A stretch of 64,000 nt of DNA from Paractinoplanes toevensis (GCF_018332695.1 NZ_BOQN01000072.1:1-64000); one strand, 5' to 3'; shown: positions 26,539-35,197, numbered from the stretch's first letter. Notes: generated by a model from the letters alone, not told the origin. Translations and numbers: made by a program.

Positions 26539-27267
26539 ATGGACATCGACGCTTACCTCGGCCGGATCGGTGCGGACCGGGGCACCTCGCTGCATGACCT
26601 GCACCGGGCCCACCAGGAGCGGGTGCCGTTCGAGAACCTCAGCATCCATCTCGGGGAGACGATCTCGCTGGCGCCGGACGATCTGTTCGACAAGATCGTG
26701 CGGCGGGGGCGGGGTGGATTCTGTTACGAACTCAACGGGGCCTTCGCGATCCTGCTCGAAGGGCTCGGGCACCGCGTCGACCGGATCGGGGTTCGGGTGT
26801 TCGGCGGGGAGCGGTTCGGGCCGATCTTCGATCACCTGGGGCTGATCGTGGACGACGAGTGGCTGGTGGACGTGGGGTTCGGAGCACACTCGACGTACCC
26901 GTTGAGCCTGGGTGAGCGCGGCGACCAGAAGGACCCCGGCGGGGTTTTCGTCGTCGCCGACGGCGGCGACGGTGATCTGCTGGTCAGCCGGGACGGGCAG
27001 CCGGTGCACCGGATCGAGCGACGGGCTCGCGACCTGATCGACTTCGGGCCGGCCTGCTGGTGGCAGCAGACCTGGCCGGGCTCGCACTTCCGCAAAGGTA
27101 CGGTCTGCACCCGGCTGGACGGGGACGGGCGCATCACGATCTCGGGGCGCACTCTGATCCGTACCGGTCAAGCGGGCCGGACCGAGACGGTGCTGGAGTC
27201 GGACGCCGAGCTGCTCGCCGCCTACCGTGATCTTTTTGGGGTGGTCCTGGAACGTGCCGTGTCATAG
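26539..27267 (+). CDS. Arylamine N-acetyltransferase
   Basis: The 242-residue enzyme carries the Cys-His-Asp triad of the NAT family: Cys in RRGRGGFCYELNG, His in DHLGLIV, Asp in LVDVGFG. The N-terminal HRAHQERVPFENLSIHLG is the family start. NATs transfer acetyl groups from acetyl-CoA to aromatic amines or hydrazines; in actinomycetes some close amide or macrolactam rings in natural products, but no biosynthetic genes are nearby. The ATG at 26539 agrees with the family N terminus. Confidence 0.93.
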   Translation: MDIDAYLGRIGADRGTSLHDLHRAHQERVPFENLSIHLGETISLAPDDLFDKIVRRGRGGFCYELNGAFAILLEGLGHRVDRIGVRVFGGERFGPIFDHLGLIVDDEWLVDVGFGAHSTYPLSLGERGDQKDPGGVFVVADGGDGDLLVSRDGQPVHRIERRARDLIDFGPACWWQQTWPGSHFRKGTVCTRLDGDGRITISGRTLIRTGQAGRTETVLESDAELLAAYRDLFGVVLERAVS

Positions 27268-27286
27268 GCAATGCCGATGACCGCGA

Positions 27287-28240
27287 GTGCGAGATGGCCG
27301 CTACCGGCGCGGCCCGGGGCGCCGGACGCTGAGAGGTGTGATCGTTCTCCTGCTCGGCCTGGCCGCGGTGCTCTGCGGCACCCTCGTGCCGGTGCTGGGC
27401 GTGCCGGTGTTCGCCGTGGTCGGCGGGGTGCTGCTCAGCCGGGTCACCACGGTCCGGCAGCCCACGCTCGACCTGGCGAAGGGGCCGGTCCTGCAGGCGT
27501 CCGTGGTGATGCTGGGCGCGCAGCTGTCGCTCGGTGAGGTCGCCTCGGTCGGCCTCGGATCGGTTCCGGTCATGCTGGGCACCCTGGCGGTGTGCCTCGG
27601 CCTTGCCTGGCTGGCCGGGAAAGCGCTCGGCGTGCCGGGTGACCTGCGCACGCTGATCGGAGTCGGCACCGGCATCTGCGGGGCCTCGGCGATCGCGGCG
27701 GTCACCCCGGCGATCCGGGCGCGCAGCGGCGACGTCGCGTACGCGATCTCCACGATCTTCCTGTTCAACGTGGCCGCCGTGGTGGTGTTTCCGCCGCTCG
27801 GGCATCTGCTCGGGTTGAGCCAGGAGGCGTTCGGGCTGTTCGCCGGCACGGCCGTGAACGACACCAGCGCGGTCGTGGCGGCGGCGACGGGCTACGGGCC
27901 GGTGGCTGCCGAGCACGCCGTCGTGGTCAAGCTCGTGCGCACGCTCATGATCGTTCCGGTGGTGCTGGTGCTGGGCGGGCGCTCCGGCGGCCGGCAGCTC
28001 TCGTTCCTGGGCGCGTTCGTGCTGATGGCGGGCCTGCACACGATCGGGTTCGTGCCGGCGATCGTGCTGCCGGCACTGCACTGGCTGGCCGTCGGGTGCG
28101 TGGCGGTCGCGCTCGCCGCGGTGGGTCTGTCCACCGACGTGGCCGCGCTGCGCCGGGCCGGGCCGCGGCCGTTGCTGCTCGGCTTCGTGCTCTGGGTGTC
28201 GGTCGCCGCAACCAGCCTTGGCCTGCAGCAACTCACGTAG
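27287..28240 (+). CDS. YeiH-family (UPF0324) putative sulfate/sulfonate exporter
   Basis: The 317-residue integral membrane protein has about nine to ten helices. Family phrases include GVGTGICGASAIAAVTPAIRA and FAGTAVNDTSAVVAAATGYG. The family is annotated as putative sulfate exporters; biochemical proof is thin. The LysR gene 12 bp downstream matches the common yeiH-yeiE type pairing. The GTG at 27287 gives an Arg-rich N terminus; GTG codons a few residues on (before IVLLLGLAAVL) are alternatives. Confidence 0.85.
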   Translation: MRDGRYRRGPGRRTLRGVIVLLLGLAAVLCGTLVPVLGVPVFAVVGGVLLSRVTTVRQPTLDLAKGPVLQASVVMLGAQLSLGEVASVGLGSVPVMLGTLAVCLGLAWLAGKALGVPGDLRTLIGVGTGICGASAIAAVTPAIRARSGDVAYAISTIFLFNVAAVVVFPPLGHLLGLSQEAFGLFAGTAVNDTSAVVAAATGYGPVAAEHAVVVKLVRTLMIVPVVLVLGGRSGGRQLSFLGAFVLMAGLHTIGFVPAIVLPALHWLAVGCVAVALAAVGLSTDVAALRRAGPRPLLLGFVLWVSVAATSLGLQQLT

Positions 28241-28252
28241 GATCGAGCACCG

Positions 28253-29143
28253 ATGCCCCTGCCGCCGTGGATCAGCGATCTGCCGGCTCTCGACCTGCTG
28301 CTGTCGGTCGCCGAGACCGGCAGTGTCGGGCGTGCCGCCCGGCGGCACGGCATCAGCCAGCCGACGGCCAGCGAACGCCTCGCGAAACTGGAGCGGCGGC
28401 TCGGCGTGCCGCTGCTGGTGCGTTCCCGGCGCGGGAGCCTGCTGACCCCGGCCGGGCAGGCGGTGGTGGTGTGGACCCAGCCGGTGGTGGAGGCCGCGCA
28501 CGCGCTCGCCGACGGTGTTCGCACCCTGCGTGACGATCAGAAGGCCCGGCTGCGGGTGGCGGCGAGTCTCACGGTGGCCGAGTACATGCTGCCGGCCTGG
28601 CTGCTCACCCTCCGCCGCACCCATCCCGACCTGGAGATCTCTGCCCAGGTGGCGAACAGCCAGGGGGTCTGCGAGGCGGTCCGCGGCGGTGCGGCCGACC
28701 TCGGCTTCGTGGAGTCGCCGGACATTCCGGCCGGCCTAAGCTCACGCCAGGTGGGCGAGGATCGCGTCGCTCTCGTCGTGTCGGCGGGCTATCCGCTCGC
28801 GGCGCGCGCCGCGTTGACGATCGCCGACCTGCCGGAACAGCCGTTGCTGCTGCGCGAGCCGGGATCGGGCACCCGCGACACGTTCCTGAACGCCGTCGGT
28901 GACGTCGCGCTGCCGCACGCCACCAGCCTCGGCTCCACCACGACGATCCTGGCCACGGTCCGGGCGGGCGGCGGCATCGGGGTGGTCAGCGCCCGCGCCA
29001 CCGACGCCCTGGTGCGGGCGGGCGAGTTGGTCGAGGTCCGGGTGCACGGGTTGTCGCTGGTCCGGCCACTGCACGCGGTCTGGCTCGGGGTGGCGCCGAC
29101 CGGGCTGGCCGCCGAGCTGATCGCTAATTCGGTTGCCGCCTGA
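28253..29143 (+). CDS. LysR-family regulator (YeiE/CysB-like)
   Basis: The 296-residue protein has an N-terminal winged helix-turn-helix (LPALDLLLSVAETGSVGRAA ... GISQPTASERLAKLERRLGV) and a periplasmic-binding-type effector domain with the EPGSGTRDTF motif characteristic of the CbbR/YeiE branch. It follows the YeiH permease gene by 12 bp in the same direction, so it probably regulates that transporter in response to a small anion. Confidence 0.9.
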   Translation: MPLPPWISDLPALDLLLSVAETGSVGRAARRHGISQPTASERLAKLERRLGVPLLVRSRRGSLLTPAGQAVVVWTQPVVEAAHALADGVRTLRDDQKARLRVAASLTVAEYMLPAWLLTLRRTHPDLEISAQVANSQGVCEAVRGGAADLGFVESPDIPAGLSSRQVGEDRVALVVSAGYPLAARAALTIADLPEQPLLLREPGSGTRDTFLNAVGDVALPHATSLGSTTTILATVRAGGGIGVVSARATDALVRAGELVEVRVHGLSLVRPLHAVWLGVAPTGLAAELIANSVAA

Positions 29144-29209
29144 GCACCCCCTGCGCCATCCTCGTCGCATGAATCGCTGACGGAACCGCCCTCGACTCCT
29201 TCACCCCTT

Positions 29210-29245
29210 TGCGGCGTTCGCCGCACGGAAGCGGCACAACGCCGC
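29210..29245. promoter_or_regulatory. Two adjacent inverted repeats in the rtcB leader
   Basis: TGCGGCG-TT-CGCCGCA (29210-29225, perfect 7-bp arms) is followed by GCGGC-ACAAC-GCCGC (29231-29245). They lie 15-50 bp before the rtcB ATG and could be a terminator for the LysR gene, or RNA structures within the rtcB leader. Nothing in the sequence decides between these. Confidence 0.4.
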
Positions 29246-29259
29246 GTGGAAAGTGAGCA

Positions 29260-30297
29260 ATGGCTTCCGTACGCATCTTCGCGTCCCCATCCAGCTGGAT
29301 CGAGTCCGACGCCGTCGATCAGTGCCACCAGGTGGCCGCCCTCGACGGCATGCTGCACGTGGCCGGTATGCCCGACCTGCACCCCGGCAAGGGTGCCCCG
29401 ATCGGCGCGGCCATGCACTCGACGGTGCTCTACCCGTTCCTGGTCGGCTCCGACATCGGGTGCGGCATCGCCGTCTTCCCGATCTCGCTCAAACGGCCGG
29501 TTCCCGAGAAACTGGCCGCCCGCTTCCCCGACCTCGACCGCTGCCCCGACCCCGACGACCCGGCCTGGGATTTCGTCGGCCGCGACGTGCCGCTCGGCCA
29601 CCTCGACGGCATCGGCACGGTCGGCCGGGGCAACCACTTCGTCGAGCTGGCCCGGGTCGACGGCACGAAAGACCTGGTGCTGATCGTGCACAGCGGCTCG
29701 CGCGGGCTCGGCGAGAGCATCCTGCGCGACCACACCTCGCAGCACGGTGCCGGACCGGCGGCTTCGCCCGCCGACTACCTGAAAGCCCACGACGAGGCGG
29801 TGCGCTGGGGGTCGCTCAACCGGCGGCTGATGGCCGCCCGAGTGGCGTACGCCCTGGGCACCGCCCCCGACGAGCCGATCGTCGACGAGTGCCACAACTC
29901 GGTGGAGTGGCGGGACGGCGGCTATCTGCACCGCAAGGGCGCCGCGAACGGCGACGGCCGTACGGTGCTGATCGCCGGCACCCGGGGCACCCGCTCCTAC
30001 CTGGTCGCCGGGCATGCCGGCCCGGAGGCGGGCTGGTCGGTGGCGCACGGGGCCGGCCGCAAGATGTCCCGGTCCGACGCACTGCGCCGCGGTAAGGCCA
30101 AACACACGGTGGCGGAGCTGCGCCGCACCCCGCTGGGCTCGCTGGTGGTGTGCGACGACCGGCAGTTGCTGTTCGAGGAGGCACCGACCGCGTACAAGAA
30201 GATCGAGCAGGTGATCGGCGACCTGACCGCGCACGGCCTGGCCACCCCGATCGCCACCACGGTCCCGCTGGTGACGTACAAGACGGCACGCCGATGA
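29260..30297 (+). CDS. rtcB: RtcB-family RNA ligase (PrfH-linked type)
   Basis: The 345-residue protein is shorter than housekeeping RtcB (about 400-480). It keeps the metal and guanylylation residues: Cys in GSDIGCGIAVF, GRGNHFVEL, HSGSRGLG and the guanylate-accepting His in VAHGAGRKMSR. RtcB joins RNA 2',3'-cyclic phosphate or 3'-phosphate ends to 5'-OH ends with GTP. Its stop overlaps the start of prfH (ATGA), the diagnostic arrangement of the RtcB2-PrfH pair that rescues and reseals ribosomes cut in the decoding centre of 16S rRNA. Confidence 0.93.
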   Translation: MASVRIFASPSSWIESDAVDQCHQVAALDGMLHVAGMPDLHPGKGAPIGAAMHSTVLYPFLVGSDIGCGIAVFPISLKRPVPEKLAARFPDLDRCPDPDDPAWDFVGRDVPLGHLDGIGTVGRGNHFVELARVDGTKDLVLIVHSGSRGLGESILRDHTSQHGAGPAASPADYLKAHDEAVRWGSLNRRLMAARVAYALGTAPDEPIVDECHNSVEWRDGGYLHRKGAANGDGRTVLIAGTRGTRSYLVAGHAGPEAGWSVAHGAGRKMSRSDALRRGKAKHTVAELRRTPLGSLVVCDDRQLLFEEAPTAYKKIEQVIGDLTAHGLATPIATTVPLVTYKTARR

Positions 30298-30950
30298 CCG
30301 TACATCTGCTCCTGTCGGCGGGCCGCGGCCCGCAGGAATGCGCCTGGGCCGTGGCCCGCCTCGTCCGTCGTCTGGAGGCTTCGGCGGCCGACCCGGAGGC
30401 CCGGCCGAAGGTCAGGCGGCCGAGATCCGCGGCGGCCGCCCTGACCGTCGACCGCCTCGAGTCGGTGCCCGGGGAGCGGCCGGGCACGTTCCGGTCGGTT
30501 CTGCTACGCATCGACGGGCCCGGTGACGCGGCGTTCGCCGCCGGCTGGACCGGCACGCTGTGCTGGCAGGCACCGAGCCCGTACCGCAAGGTGGGCCGCA
30601 AGAACTGGTACGTGATCGCCGAGCCGTGCGACCCGGAGGTCCCGGTGATGCGCTTCGCCGAGAACGACGTCGACTTCGTCGCGGTGCGGACCGGCGGGCC
30701 GGGCGGGCAACACCGCAACAAGGCGAGTACGGCGGTGCGGGCCACCCACCGCCCGACCGGCCTGTCCGTGGTCGCCGACACCGAGCGGTACCTGAGCCTG
30801 AACCGCCGCATCGCCGTCGACCTGCTCCGTTCGCGGATAGCGCAGGCCAACGAGAACGCCGCCCAGGCCGCCATCACCGCCCGCTGGCAGGTCCATGACG
30901 GCCTGGTCCGCGGCAACCCGGTCCGCACCGAGCGGGCGGCCCGGACCTGA
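30294..30950 (+). CDS. prfH: PrfH, peptide-chain release factor homologue
   Basis: The 218-residue protein keeps the catalytic GGQ in RTGGPGGQHRNKASTAVRATH and the C-terminal RF-type helix, but has no codon-recognition domain; that is the PrfH form. It hydrolyses peptidyl-tRNA on stalled ribosomes with a damaged decoding centre so that RtcB can religate the 16S rRNA. The ATG overlaps the rtcB stop, so the two proteins are translationally coupled. It is convergent with the DUF1996 gene, with 3 bp between stops. Confidence 0.93.
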   Translation: MTVHLLLSAGRGPQECAWAVARLVRRLEASAADPEARPKVRRPRSAAAALTVDRLESVPGERPGTFRSVLLRIDGPGDAAFAAGWTGTLCWQAPSPYRKVGRKNWYVIAEPCDPEVPVMRFAENDVDFVAVRTGGPGGQHRNKASTAVRATHRPTGLSVVADTERYLSLNRRIAVDLLRSRIAQANENAAQAAITARWQVHDGLVRGNPVRTERAART

Positions 30951-30953
30951 CCC

Positions 30954-32705
30954 TCACCGGCAGTTCTTGGCCCGGTTGATGCAGGTGGCGATGCGATTCA
31001 TGGTCTGCGCGGAGTTGACGTTGATGAAGTCGTTGTGGTCGGAGAACGGATTGTGGTTCTCCTCCGGGAAGGAGTCGAGCGCGTACTGGCCGTTGAGCTG
31101 GACGTCGCGCGGGATCTGATAGGAGATGGTGATCCGGAGCTGCGGGATGGCGACGAAACCGGCCGGGCAGGCCCCGGTCGTCTTGTCGGCGAACGCGACG
31201 TGTCCGCGGTGGTTGGCGCTGTCGATGTTCTTGCCGTCCCAGCAGCCCGGGAAGTCCTGCACCCGCTGGACCGACCGGCCGGCCGGGCAGATCGGGTAAC
31301 GGTCGGACAGCCGGTCGGTGAAACCGGCGCAGGTCCAGGTGGCGCGGGCGTTGGCCGGGCCACGGCTGGTGGGCTTGGCGTCGCCGGTCAGTTCCCGCAG
31401 GAACTTCGGCATGGGCACGACCTTGCTGACCGGGTTGCCGCGGTACTCGATGAGCACCGACTGCGGCCGTACGATGCCGCCGGTGTTGTTCGGCAGTTCC
31501 AGGTTGCGGCCCTGCGGCTCGGGCAGCGGGGCGGCCGTACCGCTCGGCGCGGCCGACGGCTGACCGGTGGCCTGGCCGCCGCCCGCGTCCTGGCCGAGGG
31601 TGCAGCCGGCGAGGCTGTCGAGTCCCTGCGGGCGGGTGCCGTTGCGGCCGATGGCGATGGCGATGCGGTCGAGCACCGCGGTGCGCTTGGCCTTCAGCGG
31701 GCCGAGAATGGCGTTGTCGATGAAGTTCGCGCCACCCTGACCACGGCTGGTGACCAGGCGCTGATTGGCCTCGGAGATCTGCCGGTCCAGCTCGGCGAGG
31801 CTGCGGTCGACCTCGGCGAGCGCCGTCCGGGGCACCCCGGGCAGTTTGTCGCGCACGCTGGGGCACCGCACCTGGGCGGTGGCGGAGCGGGTGGACGTCG
31901 TGCTCGCGCTGTGCTCGCTGTGCAGGCCGGCGTGGATGCCGTCGTAGCTGATGTCGCACTCGGTCAGCGAGACCAGGCCGGCCGGGCGCTTCCCACCGGC
32001 CGCCCGGATCGTGTCGCTGATCTGGGCGAGGATCGCCGCGCGGCGGGTGCGCAGCGACTGCAGAACCTCGTTGTTGAGCCGGGTGTCGATGCCGCGGGTG
32101 GCCAGGATCCGCCGGTCGGCGCTGCGGTCGAGCCGGTCCAGGTCACCCAGTTGCCGGTCGACCGCCGCCTTGGCGCCGACCGGAACGGCCGGCAGGCGGG
32201 TCCGCACGGACGGGCAGGCCACGGTACCGGACGTGCCGGCCAGCGCCTGCTGAACCTGGGCACCGCTGGGGCGCACCGACCGGTCGATCCGGACGACGGG
32301 CCAGAAGTACGACGACTTGTCGCCGTTGCGGCAGGTGGTCCCGGACGCGTCGAGGTCGGCGTCGGACGAGTTGGCGGTGATGGCCAGGTTGCCGACGAAG
32401 TCGTGCAGGTGTTCGGCGCCGTTCTTGATGCCGGGCTGGGCAACCGGATTGTCCGGGCTGAACTTGCCGTTGCCGTTGGTGCCGCAGTCCACCGTGAACC
32501 GCCCGGTCGACGCGTCCGGGCCGGTCCGGGGCCGCACCACATTGGGTTTCACCTGCTGGATCGGCACGAACTGGGCCAGGCTGGTGGCCGCGTCGGCCGT
32601 ACCCTTGCCGCCGCTGGAGACGAACGTCGCGGTCAGCGCGCCGGTCGCGGCCAGCACCGCGACCGCCAGAGCCAGCCGTACCGGTCGTCGATATTGGGTT
32701 CTCAC
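30954..32705 (-). CDS. Secreted DUF1996 protein split by a duplicated helical insert
   Basis: The 583-residue protein has a membrane anchor or signal (VRLALAVAVLAATGALTATF). The DUF1996 fold is recognised from NGAEHLHDFVGN, SSYFWPVVRID, then, after a long insert, PAGRSVQRVQDFPGCWDG, HRGHVAFADKTTGACPAGF and ISYQIPRDV. DUF1996 is common in fungal and actinomycete secreted proteins and lacks a known activity. The insert holds two copies of a 92-residue helical module (about residues 162-253 and 279-371). The GTG at 32705 follows GGAGGAAAC and is chosen over the ATG at 32732. Confidence 0.85.
   Translation of the reverse strand: MRTQYRRPVRLALAVAVLAATGALTATFVSSGGKGTADAATSLAQFVPIQQVKPNVVRPRTGPDASTGRFTVDCGTNGNGKFSPDNPVAQPGIKNGAEHLHDFVGNLAITANSSDADLDASGTTCRNGDKSSYFWPVVRIDRSVRPSGAQVQQALAGTSGTVACPSVRTRLPAVPVGAKAAVDRQLGDLDRLDRSADRRILATRGIDTRLNNEVLQSLRTRRAAILAQISDTIRAAGGKRPAGLVSLTECDISYDGIHAGLHSEHSASTTSTRSATAQVRCPSVRDKLPGVPRTALAEVDRSLAELDRQISEANQRLVTSRGQGGANFIDNAILGPLKAKRTAVLDRIAIAIGRNGTRPQGLDSLAGCTLGQDAGGGQATGQPSAAPSGTAAPLPEPQGRNLELPNNTGGIVRPQSVLIEYRGNPVSKVVPMPKFLRELTGDAKPTSRGPANARATWTCAGFTDRLSDRYPICPAGRSVQRVQDFPGCWDGKNIDSANHRGHVAFADKTTGACPAGFVAIPQLRITISYQIPRDVQLNGQYALDSFPEENHNPFSDHNDFINVNSAQTMNRIATCINRAKNCR
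31593..32222 (-). repeat. Internal duplication of a 92-residue module in the DUF1996 protein
   Basis: Copy 1 is encoded at 31947-32222, copy 2 at 31593-31871. Both read C-P-S-V-R-x-(R/K)-L-P-x-V-P, then an acidic coiled-coil-like helix with D-R-x-L-x-x-L-D-R, L-x-x-L-(R/K)-x-(R/K)-R-x-A-(I/V)-L, and end in P-x-G-L-x-S-L-x-x-C. Each has a Cys at both ends, suggesting a disulfide-closed unit. Confidence 0.85.
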
Positions 32706-32805
32706 GTGTTTCCTCCTCGCCGTCGATGGCACCTCCCACTACGGCGGCGAGGACGGCGAGGATGGGGTCACGGCCGGTACGTCATCGACCGGTAAGAATT
32801 GGCGG

Positions 32806-33219
32806 TCAACAGGTCTGTGCCATGGCGGCGCGCAGATCCTGCCCGCCGGCCCGGACGGCGGTGACCGTCGTGCGCACGGCGGCCAGGTTCAGCGCGCTCG
32901 GGTCGTCGCGCGCGGTGCGCAGAGCGGCCTCGAGCTGATCCACCGCGGCCTTGAGCCGGTCGGCCTGCGGCGCGAACTGCGCCCGGGCGTCGGTGTAGAG
33001 CTGGGTCAGCTGCTCACGAAGCTGGGTGAGGTACGGCCTGAGCTGCGACAGTCCGTTCTCGGAGACGTTGACCTCGCGAATGTGGTCGACGGTGTTCTGC
33101 ACGGCGGCAAAGCTGTCACAGACCGGAGGTGCCGCCGCCTCGTCGGAGTAGCACCCGCCGGCGCCCACGACCAGCACGAAGGCCAGCGTGATCGCGGTCC
33201 ATCCCGGAATTCGTCCCAT
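32806..33219 (-). CDS. Small helical lipoprotein
   Basis: The 137-residue product has a signal with lipobox (LAFVLVVGAGGC) and a predicted all-helical body (VQNTVDHIREVNVSENGLSQ, LREQLTQLYTDARAQFAPQ). No family is recognised. The ATG at 33219 gives the proper lipoprotein signal and has GGTGGCGGG before it; the frame extends upstream without a better start. It is on the same strand as, and 100 bp upstream of, the DUF1996 gene. Confidence 0.72.
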   Translation of the reverse strand: MGRIPGWTAITLAFVLVVGAGGCYSDEAAAPPVCDSFAAVQNTVDHIREVNVSENGLSQLRPYLTQLREQLTQLYTDARAQFAPQADRLKAAVDQLEAALRTARDDPSALNLAAVRTTVTAVRAGGQDLRAAMAQTC

Positions 33220-33348
33220 CCCGCCACCGTGCCGCCGCGCGATCCCGGCGACGTCATCCCCGGAGGATGAACGAAGCTCGGGTGTAAGAAGTCGGCCCCG
33301 CGGCGCACTTCCAGGTGACAGCACAACCTGACTAAGGACGGCTCATCA

Positions 33349-33876
33349 GTGGCAGACCCAGAGGCTGCAGAGGAGTTCACCGCGCTGTACGCCGACCATC
33401 ACCGGCGCGTGTACGCGTACGCCGTCGCCCGTGCCGGGCGGCCGCTCGCCGACGAGGTGGTGGCGGAGACGTTTCTCGTCGCCTGGCGGAGTTTCGCGAA
33501 GATGCCGCGCGCCGCGCCACTTCCCTGGCTGCTCGGCGTCGCTCGCAACGTGATCCGGGAACGGCATCGCGCCGAGGAAAGGCACCGCACCGTGGCCGCC
33601 GAACTGCGGCAGTGGGCGAACGCGGCCGAGCCCGATGTCGCCGACGGCGTGGCCGAACGGGCGGCGGTGCTCACCGCGCTCGCCACCCTCTCCGAGCACG
33701 ACCGCGAGACCCTGACGCTGATCGCCTGGGACGGCCTTTCGCCCCGCGCGGCGGCCCGCGTCGTGAACTGCTCCACCCCCGCCTTTCTGGTGCGCCTGCA
33801 CCGGGCCCGCAACCGCCTCGCCCGGGCGGTCGCGGCCACCGATCAGCCGACCGTCATCAAGGAGCCCAGCCGATGA
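33349..33876 (+). CDS. ECF-type RNA polymerase sigma factor
   Basis: The 175-residue sigma factor has region 2 (FTALYADHHRRVYAYAVARA ... ADEVVAETFLVAWRSF, PLPWLLGVARNVIRE) and region 4 (TALATLSEHDRETLTLIAWD ... AARVVNCSTPAFLVRLHRAR). It starts at a GTG preceded by AAGGACGG. The stop overlaps the ATG of the membrane protein behind it (ATGA at 33873-33876), the usual sigma/anti-sigma or sigma/partner coupling in actinobacteria. Confidence 0.93.
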   Translation: MADPEAAEEFTALYADHHRRVYAYAVARAGRPLADEVVAETFLVAWRSFAKMPRAAPLPWLLGVARNVIRERHRAEERHRTVAAELRQWANAAEPDVADGVAERAAVLTALATLSEHDRETLTLIAWDGLSPRAAARVVNCSTPAFLVRLHRARNRLARAVAATDQPTVIKEPSR

Positions 33877-34970
33877 AGAATCACCCCGATGTCATGACGG
33901 CTCTCGCCGAGGCCCGCCCGGCCCAGCTGGATCCGTCCGGGACGCCGCCGTTGCCCGTACCGGTATGGGAAGGGACCGCCCCGGCCCGCCGTTTCCGGCC
34001 CGCGTTGCTGATCCCGGCCGGCGCCCTGGCGGCTGTGGTGGCGGCCGTGGTCGTGGCGGTCTCGGTCCCGGAGCCCGGCCCGGCGCCGGACACCGAGGTG
34101 GCCCGCCCGCTCACCGCCTCCCAGCTGCTGCTGACGGCGGCCGAGCACAGCACCACCGACGCGTTCGGTTCCGGGAAGTACGTGGTCACCCGGTCCGAGG
34201 AGGGCTCGACGATCACGGTCGGCGCCGGCACCGCGACCTACGAGATGACGGCCAAGACCTCGTACGAGACCTGGTTGTCCCGGTCCGGGAACGAGTCCAA
34301 CCGGGTGATCTCCACCAAGTTGGGGATGACCCCGCTCACCCCGGCCGACGACGCCGCCTGGCGCGCCGCCGGCTCACCGCACGAGGTGCTGGTCGGCAAG
34401 CCGCTGCCGGACGGGAAGCTCGGGCCGGGCTACCCGGTGAGCATCGACGCCGGGGCGCCGGAGGCCAATTCGTCGGACAACCCCGAGGTGTACGCCTTCG
34501 GCAACACCAACGTCACCGTACGCGACCTCGAAAAACTGCCGGCGGACCCGGAGGCGCTGCGGGCCCGGCTGCTGAAGTCCTGGGACGGCGGCGGCGGTGA
34601 CGTGCCCACCGACCGGCAGCAGTGGCTGCTGTCGGTGGCCTCCAGCCTGCTCACCGACATCCCGGTCAGCGGCCCGGTGCGGGCGGCGGCCTTCCGGCTG
34701 ATCGCCACCCTGCCCGGGGTGCGCTCGCTCGGCGTCGTGGCCGATCAGCACGGACGCCGGGGTCAGGGCTTCGCCTTCACCACCGGGAACGCCACGTACG
34801 GCTCGATCGAACAGCGCTTCGTGATCGACACCGCCACCGGTCGCGCCCTCGGCCGGGAGACCCGGGTCGTCCAGGCGGCCGGCACGACCGCACGGCTCGA
34901 CCCGGGGAGCGTCCTCGCCTACAGCGTGGTCCTGGATCAGAGGACCACCGACGAGGCGCCCCCGAAATAG
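33873..34970 (+). CDS. CU044_5270-family membrane partner of the ECF sigma factor
   Basis: The 365-residue protein has a short cytoplasmic N terminus (MKNHPDVMTALAEARPAQLD), one membrane helix (ALLIPAGALAAVVAAVVVAVSV, about residues 45-66) and a large extracytoplasmic domain of about 290 residues, the layout of the CU044_5270 family. These proteins always follow an ECF gene and probably act as its membrane-bound sensor or anti-sigma factor, although a classical anti-sigma zinc motif is absent. The gene converges with infA (3 bp between stops). Confidence 0.85.
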   Translation: MKNHPDVMTALAEARPAQLDPSGTPPLPVPVWEGTAPARRFRPALLIPAGALAAVVAAVVVAVSVPEPGPAPDTEVARPLTASQLLLTAAEHSTTDAFGSGKYVVTRSEEGSTITVGAGTATYEMTAKTSYETWLSRSGNESNRVISTKLGMTPLTPADDAAWRAAGSPHEVLVGKPLPDGKLGPGYPVSIDAGAPEANSSDNPEVYAFGNTNVTVRDLEKLPADPEALRARLLKSWDGGGGDVPTDRQQWLLSVASSLLTDIPVSGPVRAAAFRLIATLPGVRSLGVVADQHGRRGQGFAFTTGNATYGSIEQRFVIDTATGRALGRETRVVQAAGTTARLDPGSVLAYSVVLDQRTTDEAPPK

Positions 34971-34973
34971 CGG

Positions 34974-35195
34974 CTACCGGTAGCGGAAGACGATCCGGCC
35001 CCGGGTCAGGTCGTACGGGCTCAGCTCCACGAGCACCCGGTCGAACGGAAGAATCTTGATGTAGTTCTTCCGGATCTTTCCGCTGATGTGGGCCAGCACC
35101 GTGTGGCCGTTCTGGAGCTCCACCCGGAAGTTCGCGTTACGCATACATTCGAGGACGGTGCCCTCGAGCTCGATTCCCTTGGCTGTTCTCGGCAT
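34974..35195 (-). CDS. infA: Translation initiation factor IF-1, divergent second copy
   Basis: The 73-residue S1-fold protein is a full-length IF-1: EGTVLECMRNANFRVELQNG, HTVLAHISGKIRKNYIKILP and LSPYDLTRGRIVFRYR. Compared with the usual actinobacterial IF-1 it is altered at several places (MPRTAKGIELEG start, CMRNANF, KNYIKILPFD). It is not in a ribosomal protein operon; it starts 2 bp after the stop of a GNAT gene, so it is translated with it. It is likely a paralogue beside the essential infA elsewhere, possibly used under stress. Confidence 0.93.
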   Translation of the reverse strand: MPRTAKGIELEGTVLECMRNANFRVELQNGHTVLAHISGKIRKNYIKILPFDRVLVELSPYDLTRGRIVFRYR

Positions 35196-35197
35196 GT

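Noticed and set aside
32774..32792. CCGGT ... ACCGG inverted repeat after the small lipoprotein gene
   Set aside because: Five-bp arms with a 9-base loop and no T run; too weak to call a terminator.
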